64,000 bases of DNA. Origin: Acanthosepion pharaonis (taxonomy: Eukaryota > Mollusca > Cephalopoda > Sepiida > Sepiidae). Shown in pieces: positions 54,753 through 64,000 of the stretch. Below the pieces are notes generated by a model that worked only from the letters and a program-made list of their open reading frames with translations, searched no databases and was not told the origin of the DNA. Position 1 is the first letter of the stretch. Each line of letters starts with the position of its first letter. Made by a program: the position numbers and the translations under genes. The stretch spans positions 888,501 to 952,500 of the forward strand of contig CAHIKZ030004725.1 of assembly GCA_903632075.3 (NCBI GenBank), written 5' to 3'.

Positions 54753-55254
54753 ACTATTTTGTCGGTCCCGATAAAATAGACACAAAGGCTAACTTGCCGG
54801 TAAATATAAACAGTGTTTTAGAACTAATAATATATTTGGGATCGCCAGCGCAGTGGTTGTGTGAGCTGTGTAGGCAGAACTTTTACAAGATGGATTCTGT
54901 GGTCTGGGACTGTTGTCTTTAGTGGGTGAACCTGATGTGTATTGGCAAGAGAACCAAGGGCAAGTTTCTGATTTACAGAGTTTGTTATACATGAAGATAT
55001 ATATTTCTTTTAATAATTAATTGAATAAAGGATTTTAACTTGTGTTTTAACAATTGATGGTAGAAAAGATTTTAAATTGTTTGCAAATCAACAAACTTCT
55101 GTGTTAAATCTGTGTTATTATTTTTAATATTTCCTGCCTTCATAATAATAAAAATATTTACCGGCAAAATAGCCTGGTAGTGTTTATTTTACTGAGACCG
55201 GTAAAATAAGCTTTAGAGCATGTTTGTCTATTTTACCGGGACCGGAAAAATAGT
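54753..55254. mobile_element. MITE candidate with ~55-bp inverted ends, 502 bp
   Basis: The left end ACTATTTTGTCGGTCCCGAT, then AAAATAGAC and TTGCCGGTAAATAT, is mirrored at the right end (ACTATTTTTCCGGTCCCGGT on the minus strand, later GCTATTTTGCCGGTAAATAT). The right side also carries an extra copy of the ACCGGTAAAATA motif. No clear target duplication was found, so boundaries are approximate and superfamily is unknown. Confidence 0.65.
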
Positions 55255-55779
55255 CTCTTTTGCCACTGGACCTGAATAGAAGTTAGAAGAACGAAAGTTC
55301 GTATTTTTTATTCTGTTATTTGAGAAGACTTGAAGTACATTCAGCTTTTATATCTGGTGCATTGGAAATACTCGTAGTGTAACGGTTGTCAACTCTGATA
55401 GAGAAATCGGTGACTGGGTGAAGATCGTTACGTTTACTTTTGTGCAAATACTCTTGGGAAAGGTAGGAATCCATTTCTTCTCCCCACAACTATGGGTTAA
55501 ATAGCAGTGCTAACTGGGCTCTCATGCTGGTGTGGCAACTGGTTTAGAAGGAAAACTCTGAATTCAAAACCTGCCTGAAAAGAGATGGGTTTCAACAAGG
55601 CTATCTTTCCCTAGACACACCACTGCTGGCATGGCTACGCTACATATCGTACCCTTACGAGCTTAATGCGTTACGTTAAGATGATAATGTGACATTGCAA
55701 AAACAAGGTTTGCCGGCCCCTTACTTTGTCCGGGAGTGACAATTGGCCGGAACAACTTTGTTGGATGACTATTAGTGAG
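55255..55779. other. Unassigned sequence
   Basis: No recognised repeat or gene. Confidence 0.4.
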
Positions 55780-55925
55780 GTATATTAAAGAGAAAGAGAG
55801 AAATAAAGGGAGGGGAAAAGAAAGAGAGAAAGAGGGAGAGAAAGAGAGTGTAGCAGAAAAAGAAAGAAAAAGAAAGAGACAGAGGAAGAGAGAGAGAAAG
55901 AAGAAGAGGAGGAGGAGTAAGCAAA
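55780..55925 (+). repeat. (GA)/(GAAA)-rich purine tract
   Basis: GAGAGAAAGAGGGAGAGAAAG-type purine sequence; the opposite-strand open frame is compositional. Confidence 0.85.
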
Positions 55926-56449
55926 AAAGAAAAAACATTACATTAAGTAAAAGGGTGTAGAAGAGATTTAAAAGAGAGAACGGGTTTTCTATCAATAATG
56001 ATAGTAATTGTAAATAAAAAGAAAAGGTCTGAAAGAAAAAAAAAATCCATCTGTGTATAATTATATACATCAAATGCAGGGCATCGAAAACGAGGCTTTA
56101 ACGGAGGAGAAGAAAATTGGTTAATGGAGAAAGAGAAAGTAAAAAATAAATAAGGAAACAAAAAGAAAGGTAATAAAAAGAGAGATACATATAGAGAGAA
56201 TGAGTGGAACAAAAGAAAGAACAAAACGGATACAATTTCTTTATATTAATGAATGGGCTTTACACGAACGCCATACGAATAAAAGGGCGGGAAAATCTCG
56301 AAAACTGAATGGAAAGAAACAGACGAGGGCTCTTCTCCATGAAGTAGCGGTTCATAAGCATAGCAGTGTCTGGCTAGATGTGTCGGGCATCCAGTGAGGA
56401 TTGAATACACTTTAGTCGTAATCGTCTATGAGAATAGTTGAGTATTATT
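55926..56449. other. Unassigned, purine-rich
   Basis: No supported element. The 65-codon frame at 56200-56397 lacks recognisable features. Confidence 0.4.
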
Positions 56450-57055
56450 TATAAACAAAATTAGTATAGGAGAGAAGGAAATAGAACACAGAATAGTCAG
56501 TGCCAGATGCAGTTTCGCTCAATACCAAAAACTGCAACAAAACGAAAACAATATTAACCTGAAAACTTGAGCTAGGTTCGTTCGAACAAGACTGCCATGT
56601 ATGAAGCCAAAGTCGTTCAGAAATATCTCACCTGTCAGCTATACAACCGCTTTTTAAGATCAGTTGTTAAAATGGATTTGAGCGAGTGAAGCCTGTGGAT
56701 CTTGACGAAAACCATCCTTTTTCGAATCTTGTGGACTGGCACTACATAATTGTAAACTAAGAACTGTGCCAGATAATAGAAAATGCATCATTTGAAGACT
56801 TTCAACAGCAGCCAAAACTAAAACAGATAGCACATGTAGCTCGTAAAGAAAATAATGACATAAGATATTGACGTTACACACTACTTCAAACAAAAGGTTA
56901 GGAAGGTAACCGCCATTAATATTAGAAAGAGTGGTAATAAAACATGAGAAATCTATTTTCCCGAAAAATTGTTTTAAGAAAAAAATTTTATAAACTTTGA
57001 CTGACAGTAATACTGGCTGCTCGGTCAATGAATGCAGAATGTTTCCTTATAAGGA
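56450..57055 (+). mobile_element. LINE-C copy, C-terminus and 3' untranslated part
   Basis: IGEKEIEHRIVSARCSFAQY (56465-56530), then the Y.LTCQLYNRFLRSVVKM region (56630-56680), LCQIIENASFEDFQQQPKLK.IAHVARKENND (56765-56870) and the 3' block ending TTTCCTTATAAGGAAGCAAC, as at 35920-35950. Confidence 0.78.
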
Positions 57056-57059
57056 AGCA

Positions 57060-57355
57060 ACTAATATTACAATTACGGTATAAGGAGTAAGTGGTTAGGA
57101 AACTGGTCTAATTGGACATAACGATAGAGATGTCGTCGATCCTTGGTGGATGACTCATGATTGAAGCTGTGTGGCAGGTTATATATATATATATATACAT
57201 TATATATATATATATATATATATATATGAATATGAGGAAGTTGCCGATCAGGCAAGGCCAAATAGTGGCTTATAAACGGGTCTAAAGCAAGTCGTATCTA
57301 ATGACGGTACCCTCAACCCAAGGGGTCGGAGGTTCGAATCCTGTCGGAAAGACCA
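57060..57355 (+). mobile_element. tRNA-like SINE with internal (TA)n
   Basis: A pol III-like B box GGAGGTTCGAATCCTGTCGG lies at about 57327-57346, with A-box-like AGTGGTTAGGAAACTGG upstream near 57090 and TAATGACGGTACCCTCAACC between. A 45-bp TA array (57181-57227) interrupts. The anticodon region does not fold cleanly, so I call it a SINE rather than a tRNA gene. Confidence 0.5.
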
Positions 57356-57360
57356 TATTT

Positions 57361-57604
57361 TTCTTTAATAAAATTTTTTGAATATTCAGGTTGGTAGATG
57401 AAAAGAAGACAGCGGAAGGAAATGCTTGCAGACACTATCGTAAGATCAGAGTTGCCAAGAAGGCAGAGCTGCGTAGTACGACAAGAGACATGGACAGATT
57501 TTAAAAAAGGGATCGAGAAGAGAAGCGTTTCCGTCTGGGTTACTGGGGAAACGAGTGGGGGTGTCAACAGCTTGTGTGAGAGATTGAGTGATTGAAAAGT
57601 TAAG
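57361..57604. other. Unassigned sequence
   Basis: A 65-codon plus frame (57398-57595) overlaps an 84-codon minus frame; neither shows family features. Confidence 0.4.
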
Positions 57605-58008
57605 GGTTTCTATCTATCTATCTTAACTATCTATCTTCATTATTTATCTATCTTCATTAATTATCTATTTTCATTATCTATCTATCTATCTACATTATCA
57701 TTCTACCTATCTACATTATCAATCTATCTTCATTGTCTATCTATCTATATATCTATCTACATTATCATTCTATCTACATTATCAATCTATCTTCATTATC
57801 TATCTATCAATCTATCTTCATTATTTATCTATTTTCATTACCTATCTATCTATCTATCTACATTATCAATCTATCTTCATTATCTATCTATCTATCTATC
57901 TACATTATCTATCTTCATTATCTATCTATCTATCTATCTACATTATCAATCTATCTATCTATCTACATTATCTATCTATCTTCATTATCTATCTATCTAT
58001 CTATCTAC

Positions 58009-58045
<37 letters not shown>
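57605..58045 (+). repeat. (ATCT)n array with TTCATT/ACATT interruptions
   Basis: ATCTATCT blocks are separated by CATTATC or CTTCATT words. All long open frames here are repeat products. Confidence 0.95.
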
Positions 58046-58139
58046 AAGGAACAGAACTAAAGAAATAATTTGACGAAAGCTTTTATAAACTGAGTGGTTT
58101 ACAATGGGGCTGACAGCAAATAATACAATTAAAAAAAAA

Positions 58140-58200
<61 letters not shown>

Positions 58201-58214
58201 CACCCTTTGAGTTA

Positions 58215-58247
<33 letters not shown>

Positions 58248-58285
58248 CTCAAAGTGTGGATAATTTCGGAAGTGTTCAAATTTAT

Positions 58286-58855
58286 GTCTGACTGTCCCGT
58301 TTGTACAAGACGTAAACCACTTTTCTACACAACTGAAAAAAGTTTGCCTGATAAAAGCTACACAACCAATGGAAAGACTCAGTATAGATTTTAAGGGAAC
58401 TCATCTTTCTAACTCGCAGAACCGTTAAATGTTGACCGTAATAGACGAATGCTTTTGCTTGCCCTAACATGGCAGCTTAACACAGATTTTCACCGTGTTC
58501 GCAACTCCTTCCTACATCCACTCTGCCCGGGCTTCCTCGTTTCTATCTAAGGAACTGCGTGAGTACTCCACTGATTTGATTATAGCTCCGAGGTGAACAA
58601 CCCCTTTCAACCCCCAAGGGAATGGTCAGTGTGAACGATACAATGGGATTATCTGGAAGCATGTCACAATGGTCTTGGCTTCGAGAAATCTACGAAAATC
58701 TCAGTGGGAAGTGGTTCTACCCGCAATAATGCATGCCATAAGATCTCTACTGTATATCGTGATGAACACTACACCCCACGAAAGAATATTTACATCCGGT
58801 CTCACCAACTGTGGGAGCCACAACATCAGAAAACAAAAATTCATTGGAACCTGAG
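58286..58855 (+). pseudogene. Integrase fragment (Ty3/gypsy type), degraded
   Basis: Broken frames give a CPVC zinc-finger end (58290), then sequence of the DDE core, a PREWSV-like block around 58610-58640 corresponding to the conserved NPQGNG(Q)xER segment, and an RKSQWEVVLPAIMHAIRS helix with TTPHERIFTSG (58690-58800). The last parts form a 61-codon frame at 58669-58854. Integrases insert retroelement cDNA into the host chromosome; this one has several stops and is not functional. Confidence 0.75.
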
Positions 58856-58879
58856 AGATTAAACGTCTATTCTAACTCA

Positions 58880-58975
58880 CGCCCTGCGTGAGTACTTTAC
58901 TAATTTGGGTACAGCTACGAGTCGAATAATTCCTTAAAACACCCAGAGGAATGGTCAGCGTGAACGATAAGGTGG
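58880..58975 (+). pseudogene. Second integrase scrap
   Basis: CTGCGTGAGTACTTTACTAA...CCCAGAGGAATGGTCAGCGTGAACGAT parallels 58553-58640 (CTGCGTGAGTACTCCACTGA...CCCAAGGGAATGGTCAGTGTGAACGAT) at about 80% identity. It ends where the minus-strand gag fragment begins. Confidence 0.75.
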
Positions 58976-59168
58976 AATTAAAGCCGATGCCGGTAATGAA
59001 TGCGTCTCTAACGCAGTCGTCTAAATTTTGAGCAGTGTTAACCGCTTTGAAACTGCATTCTTTAGCGAGTAATTGTAACCCCTGAACATACTCATCAATA
59101 TCTTCGTCTTCTCTTTGTCCACACATTGCTGGAAGATGTCTGGCAAAGATTTTGTTTGTGGGCTTCAT
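58976..59168 (-). pseudogene. Gag (capsid-region) fragment of a Ty3/gypsy element
   Basis: The minus strand reads IFARHLPAM, then DIDEYVQGLQLLAKECSF, then LDDCVRDAFITGI. This is the pattern of the gypsy Gag region in which EL..LAK.C.F and VRDAFI.G are recurrent. It is truncated on both sides and runs opposite to the integrase pieces. Confidence 0.75.
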
Positions 59169-59475
59169 GTATAATCCTTTGATGCGATTTACAGCCGATT
59201 AAAATGTAGCATGCTCAGAAATATAGTCGTAGACGTCCGAGGAAATTATATTAATTAAGATATCTAATCTATTTATTAAATTAAAATAAGGAACAGAACT
59301 AAACAAGTACCTCGACGAAGGCTTTAATAAACAGAGTGGCCCACGACGGAGTTAAGAGCAAATAAGAATACAGGTAAAAGAGGATATGTATATATACGGT
59401 GCAGGAAAGGGTGTATAATTCCGGAAGAATCCAAATCGACGGACGTTAATGCTTATGACACTAAGTATGTTCCTT

Positions 59476-59503
59476 ATCTATCTATCTATCTCACAATATT
59501 TTC

Positions 59504-59555
<52 letters not shown>

Positions 59556-59967
59556 ACAATATTTTCATTATCTATCTATCTCACAATATTTTCATTATCT
59601 ATCTAACAATATTTTCATTATCTATCTACCTCACAATATTTTCATTATCTATCTATCTAACAATATTTTCATTATCTATCTACCTCACAATATTTTCATT
59701 ATCTATCTAACAATATTTTCATTCTCTATCTATCTGTCTATCTATATTATCTATCGTCATAATCTATTTATCTATCGATTTTCATTATCTATCAATATTT
59801 TCATTATCTATCTTGCAATATTTTCATTATCCATCTAAATATTTTCACTATCTTCATTATCTATCTTCATAATCTATTTATCTATCGATCTTCATTATCT
59901 ATCTATCAATATTTTCATTATCCATCTAAGTATTTTCACTATCTTCATTATCAATCTATCCATGTTC

Positions 59968-60023
<56 letters not shown>

Positions 60024-60040
60024 CATTATCTATATCTATC
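59476..60040 (+). repeat. (ATCT)n array with CACAATATTTTCATT interruptions
   Basis: Higher-order units of ATCTATCTAACAATATTTTC plus ATT, then ATCTATCT, recur about every 30-40 bp. Together with 57605-58045 it brackets the retrotransposon relic. Confidence 0.95.
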
Positions 60041-60660
60041 TTCCTTATATATCTATCGACCTTGCAAGCTATTATCTAATTGTTCCAGTTTGTTTATGAC
60101 TCAATACGACTAATTTGTCAAATAACCATCCATGGCACTGAATAAACTTTACGTACAGTTGATTAAAAACAAAAATAATTTTGGTACACTAATAACATAA
60201 AAGCCAGAGCAATAAAAGGCAATAAATATTTAGAACTAAAAGAATAACACATTTTTTGATTCATGATTTTCAATGACGCGTAAGACGAAAAAAAACGTGT
60301 TTTTCTCACACCTCACGACCTGATCGCATCATTAGAGGATCTGTGTGCAATTAGGCCGTGGATGTTCAATTAAGTATTTTATTCATTTAATCCATTAATT
60401 GCTTTAAAGACAAAATGAGATCAGGAGGTTTTAAGCTTGTGACGTTGTCATGGCAATGGATTCAAAACGGTCAAAATCTCGGATTTCAGAACGCGCCAAT
60501 ATTTCCGGTGTGTGTATGTAGGGGGGGGGGGCGGTACAATTTTAAAAAAAATAAGACTTTCGATGTCTAGACCAGTAGTTATTAATCCCACCTTTAAAAA
60601 ACAAAACAAAACAAAAAAATACAAGGATGTCTACTGAAACGCGTGTACTTACTAAATATA
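60041..60660. other. Unassigned; poly-G near 60522
   Basis: No recognised element. A run of nine G (GGGGGGGGGCGG) and an AAACA-rich patch at 60595-60615 are the only simple repeats. Confidence 0.4.
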
Positions 60661-61250
60661 ACTTTTATATCTGTCTGTATTTCTCAGATTGCAACTATTT
60701 ACACTACATTGATCTTTATTGTCATATTCATGACGTTTCGGCCGTTGTATGCTCCGACTTTATTCAGGGCCCAGTGGATGAAAGCATTGGTTGAAGCAAT
60801 CCAGTGACTGTCTATATTTCTGAGATGAGGTATGTACACTATTTACATTATTCGGTCTATTGTCCTCATCTTTGTCGCCATATTTATTAAGGCAGTGGAG
60901 AACTTGGAGAGGGGAATTAAAGGGAGATAACTGGTAACTGACATCCATTAAACATGGCACGTGGAACTAGAACAGTCTACCCCAGTGAGCGAAATAAAGG
61001 GTTTAGTTCGACATTCCAACCACCTGAAGAAGACCGGAACGTTCATCGGCCGAAACGTTGTAATAAATATGGCGACAAAGATGAGGACAATAGTCCGAAT
61101 AATGTAAATAGTGTACATAATACCTCTTCTCAGAAATATAGAGAGATACTGAAAGGCCGAAACGTTGTAATAAATATGGCGACAAAGATGAGGACAATAG
61201 TCCGAATAATGTAAATAGTGTAATCCAGTGACTTGATCCAAAGAGTTATG
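60661..61250. mobile_element. S3 SINE cluster, opposed copies
   Basis: 60661-60895 is S3 in reverse (CTCAGATTGCAACTATTTAC...CATGACGTTTCGGCCGTTG, then TGAGATGAGGTATGTACACT...CCTCATCTTTGTCGCCATAT). 60940-61220 is forward, with the ACGTGGAACTAGAACAGTCT body and two ~108-bp tails. The element at 26949-27400 has the same forward layout. Confidence 0.78.
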
Positions 61251-61349
61251 AGTTCAGTACCTGGCCACAGCAGAGGTGAACAAAAACTTGGACAGTTGAA
61301 TTACTAAGGGAAAATGACTGAAATTAAGATATTCGGAAGAGGCATAGTT

Positions 61350-61680
61350 TGTCTCTATTTCTGAGATGAGATATTGTAACTATTGCACTAGTTACATTGT
61401 TCGGACTGTTGTCTTCATCTTTATTGTCATATTCACGATGTTTCGGCCGTTATGCTCAGGCCTTCCTCGGGTGATATATGTTGGAATTTTCTACGTAGAA
61501 AAGGCAGAGCACCTGGAATTAGAAAAATCTACCTTAGTGGACGAAATAAAGAATTCGGTTCGAAATTCCAACGTATATCACCTGAAGAAGGCCGGAATGT
61601 CTAACGGTCGAAATGTTGTGAATATGACAAAGATGAGGACAACAGCCAGAACACTGTAAATAGTGTAAATGACGTTTATA
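61350..61680. mobile_element. S3 SINE palindrome
   Basis: The left arm (about 61350-61483, reverse S3) and right arm (about 61562-61680, forward S3) are inverted copies around a ~80-bp middle. CAACATATATCACCCGAGGA on the complement of the left pairs with CAACGTATATCACCTGAAGA on the right, and TTTCGGCCGTTA with TAACGGTCGAAA. Arms are roughly 80% alike. Confidence 0.8.
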
Positions 61681-61814
61681 GTAATAAGAAATTATGTCGA
61701 AAGGTCTCAACGAGAGATGTGCATTTATTTAATATATATATTTCCGTGAATAGATTATGCCCGGTGGTGAACGTAGAACATGACCAAGAACTGTGTGTAC
61801 TCCATTCCTTGAAG

Positions 61815-62045
61815 TTGTAGCAAAGAATATATGGAATATTAAGGTGAAACAAGCCGGTCTCTAAAAGTAAAGCTGGAGGAACATCGAAAAGTTATAGTGA
61901 GACAATGAAATCAGACATAGCTGATCATGTATGGAGCAAAAAGAGTAGTCAACACCCTCTGTGGAATGATGTGAAAATACAGGACAAGAAAGAACACTGT
62001 AGAGTTGAGCGCCTGAAAGAACATAATGCTAGGCTATGAGGGCAT
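61815..62045 (+). mobile_element. Penelope-like GIY-YIG C-terminal fragment
   Basis: SRSLKVKLEEHRKVIVR (about 61850-61900), then DIADHVWSKKSSQHPLWNDV (61915-61972), then KKEHCRVERLKEHNARL. The RSLKVRL.EH pattern and the following WNDVK..D.E...R..KE.. order fit the nuclease end of Penelope-like elements. It belongs to a different lineage from 36530-37720. Confidence 0.72.
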
Positions 62046-62249
62046 CCTTAGTTTAGCATAGAAATCAATACAATATAGGAATCGCTAATAAAGAAAAAAA
62101 GACACCCGACAGTAAGTCTTCAACAGCAGCAGCAGTTGTAACAAAAAGAGAAAATCTAGAGAGAGCAGTCAAGTATAAGCAGCAGCAGCACTCATCAGCA
62201 GGCAGATTAGGTTTAATGCTCCATGTTCTCTACAGAGAACTACAGAAGA

Positions 62250-62620
62250 ATAGCATAGCGGATTAAAGCGTTGATTCCTGAATTTTGTGACATTGTTAAT
62301 TGTGAGTTCAATTCCTGGACAGTGGAAACAAGGCGAGCAAGCCTAAAAATAAGAACTAGACGAGATATTTAGGTAGTGGAACGAGAACATTCTAACTTCA
62401 ATAAAGAGATCAGCTCAGAATTCCTTATAGTTTATCCGGATCGATATACACCTGGGGGCACAACGGTAGGTTACCAGGTCGATATACACCTGATGAAGGG
62501 GTGGAGGGCAAAACGGTCGAAACGTTGTGACAACAATATCAAAAAAGGAGGATAATAGTCCGAATATAAAGTGTAAATAATGATAATTCCTCAAACCAGG
62601 AATTCAAATAGAAATGTGTA
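62250..62620 (+). mobile_element. tRNA-derived SINE of the S3 family, longest copy
   Basis: The head AGCATAGCGGATTAAAGCG...GAGTTCAATTCCTGGACAG has A- and B-box character. It is followed by GAACTAGACGAGATATTTAG, GTGGAACGAGAACATTCTAA, CCTGATGAAGG...GGTCGAAACGTTGTGACAA and the AATAGTCCGAATATAAAGTG tail. ATCGATATACACCTG is duplicated (62442, 62483). This copy shows that the CGAAACGTT tails elsewhere belong to a pol III-type SINE. Confidence 0.72.
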
Positions 62621-63021
62621 GGATGATGCACCGGGTCAGGAACTTAGATCCCTGACTAAAAACCCGGAATTGGTTTAAGGAGATTTCTGGAGATCTCTAA
62701 CGCTAAATGTATCACCATGTTCACCCGAGTTCACCTGTACATTTCTGGGACGTTGTGGAGAGGCCTAATCCACTTAAGATCCCCTACCTATAATTATCAA
62801 CGAGCCGTTGGCGTCTATCGAAATGGCATGGTTTAATATCTCTCCAGAGATTTTCTGTCATATTTTCTTTTCAGGAAGTGACTTAATATTGTGTCGAATG
62901 GATGAGTGTGTGCATAAAAGGTATTACAACTTTTGACAAGTTACACATTGAACTTCTGTGTATTACAAAAATAAGTATTCGAAATATAAATCTTTTAGTG
63001 AAAAATAAGTAGCATTTTCAT
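62621..63021. other. Unassigned sequence
   Basis: No recognised feature. Confidence 0.4.
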
Positions 63022-63572
63022 CATCTATATATAGAAAACAGAAGATATCTGTGTGTCTGTTTGCATGATGTCTGTCTGTGTGGTACCTTTACACTCGAGA
63101 TCCATCCAACCGATTTTGACCAAACTTGGCACATACATTGTACAATGTAAGAGACAGGTCCTTAGCGTAAAAAATTGATATTTAAAAAAAAAATCAATAA
63201 TCGATAAAGCCGATCAAAAATCGACAAATTCAACTTTTTTCCTCCGATTTCGTTCAAACTAGGTACATAGGTTACTCACATCATGACGAGCTCAACGATC
63301 CCTCATTTTTATTTCTTAGCCACTGCGTATAGCGAAAAACTGCGAAAAACGAAAAATCGATTTCAACACAAATCGATTTTAACACAAATTTTAAGGTAAA
63401 ACTCTCTCAGTTTTCAAGCAATCTAATACAAATTTCACCCAATTGTAGCCAACAATAAGTTCATTGTTTAACAGTCGATTATAATTGTAACTTGATAATT
63501 GTGTCCACCCATATAGTTAATCTTTCAACCAATTTTCATCAAACTTAACAATTACTTTATAAATATATCCTA
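63022..63572 (+). mobile_element. Helitron-like non-autonomous sequence
   Basis: TCTATATATAGAAAACAGAA, then GTGTGTCTGTTTGCATGATG and CCGATTTTGACCAAACTTGG, is a layout I know from Helitron/Helentron-type repeats in invertebrates. AATCGATTTTAACACAAAT and similar words repeat inside. No Rep/helicase coding sequence is present. Confidence 0.45.
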
Positions 63573-63966
63573 CTAGCAGTAGAGCCCGGCGTTGCCCGGG
63601 GATGTAACAGTAAGAGATAGATCAAGTATCGACCATTATAAAGACTGAAAAATAAAATTATCAAAGATTATTGTTTAAGGTTGACGGACACGCATGTCTG
63701 AATTAGTTTTTTTTTGTTTTTTTTTGTTTTTTTTACGAATTGGTCAAACTCAAACAAAAACATTGTTTTCAATCGTTATGAGTCTACCGATTGAATAGAA
63801 TTTTATTATAAACAATTGTCTTGTAAATGGAATTTTTAAAGCATTTTGAATGTAAAAATAAAGAAAAAAGTGTGCACGACAATAAGAAACACTACCTGCC
63901 AAAAAAAAGTGAAGTTTTGTTGAAATCGGTTGAAAAATGTAGGAAATCCGATCCCATATATAAACG

Positions 63967-64000
<34 letters not shown>
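63573..64000 (-). mobile_element. Helitron-like 3' terminus; element runs off the window
   Basis: On the minus strand the sequence reads CCCGGGCAACGCCGGG (hairpin), eight bases, then CTAGT at 63573-63577, fitting the Helitron 3' rule of a hairpin about ten bases before CTRRT. The body, on higher coordinates, contains AACCGATTTCAACAAAACTT and extends to the (CA)n at the window end. Confidence 0.55.
63968..64000. repeat. (CA)n microsatellite at the window edge
   Basis: At least 16 CA units, cut by the window end. Confidence 0.95.

Larger units (their letters stand above)
58046..59475. mobile_element. Rearranged Ty3/gypsy-type LTR-retrotransposon relic
   Basis: The region is bounded by AAGGAACA (58046) and TGTTCCTT (59468-59475) and lies between two (ATCT)n arrays. 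A block starting AAGGAACAGAACTAAA occurs at 58046 and again at 59288 in the same orientation, each with a GCTTT(T/A)ATAAAC...GAGTGG segment, as expected for LTR pieces. Between them are integrase fragments on plus and a gag fragment on minus, so the internal part has been scrambled. Confidence 0.7.

Noticed and set aside
57270..57355. A tRNA gene ending in GGTTCGAATCC
   Set aside because: The B box is good, but acceptor and anticodon stems do not pair and a TA array interrupts; better explained as a SINE.
57605..58045. 104-codon Y/L/S/I-rich frame
   Set aside because: ATCT microsatellite translation.

Overview
This window is AT-rich, repeat-dominated animal DNA and almost certainly intron plus intergenic sequence from a large metazoan genome. 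I favour a mollusc, most likely a cephalopod. That rests on the density of microsatellites and LINE/SINE debris, the mixture of CR1/Jockey-like, RTE-like, R4/Dong and Penelope retroelements, and the short motif AGGGAGATAACT (near 48138 and 60921), which I remember as common in molluscan DNA. The species call is inference; nothing here is diagnostic.

Only one conserved host coding segment is clear: a 467-bp exon on the minus strand (15962-16428). It encodes TM2 to TM4 of an SLC6 sodium-dependent transporter of the B0AT/SLC6A15-20 branch and has a good acceptor and a consensus donor. I could not find its neighbouring exons by eye, so both flanking introns are probably many kilobases and full of repeats. 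A second, weaker coding candidate is a GC-rich minus-strand open segment at 49329-49589, with a still weaker one at 48771-48905.

Most of the rest is transposable elements, often nested. 4467-6049 is a nearly full-length Tc1/mariner element (TA duplication, inverted ends, 330-codon transposase with DD37E spacing and two in-frame stops). 10067-10753 is a SINE-like element with a perfect 13-bp target duplication. 10841-11012 is a 172-bp pogo-like MITE. 12736-14225 is an RTE-like LINE ('LINE-A' below) split by a 295-bp insertion. 20949-21671, 23104-24090 and 49603-51598 are R4/Dong-type LINEs sitting in (ATT)n/(AAT)n arrays. 21846-22975 is a 1130-bp solo LTR with a CTCAT duplication. 36530-37720 is a Penelope-like element with RT and GIY-YIG remains. 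41940-44125 and 52260-53720 are CR1/Jockey-like LINEs ('LINE-B'). The second of these is interrupted by a 770-bp long-inverted-repeat element (8-bp duplication), which itself carries a 196-bp SINE (15-bp duplication). 58046-59475 is a scrambled Ty3/gypsy relic between two (ATCT)n arrays. A Helitron-like 3' end lies at 63573-63600. A third LINE family, 'LINE-C', recurs at 32668, 35600, 38563, 46678 and 56450.

Between these lie kilobase-scale simple or tandem repeats: three polypurine tracts (2487, 18175, 28240), a ~47-bp AT satellite (1651-2335), a 23-bp GC-rich minisatellite open in all three forward frames (29213-29580), a 30-bp minisatellite (15005-15250), and long (TA)n, (TATG)n and (ATCT)n arrays. 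I found no rRNA, intact tRNA gene or CRISPR. I see no new multi-gene system; the most informative content is the datable nesting of mobile elements.
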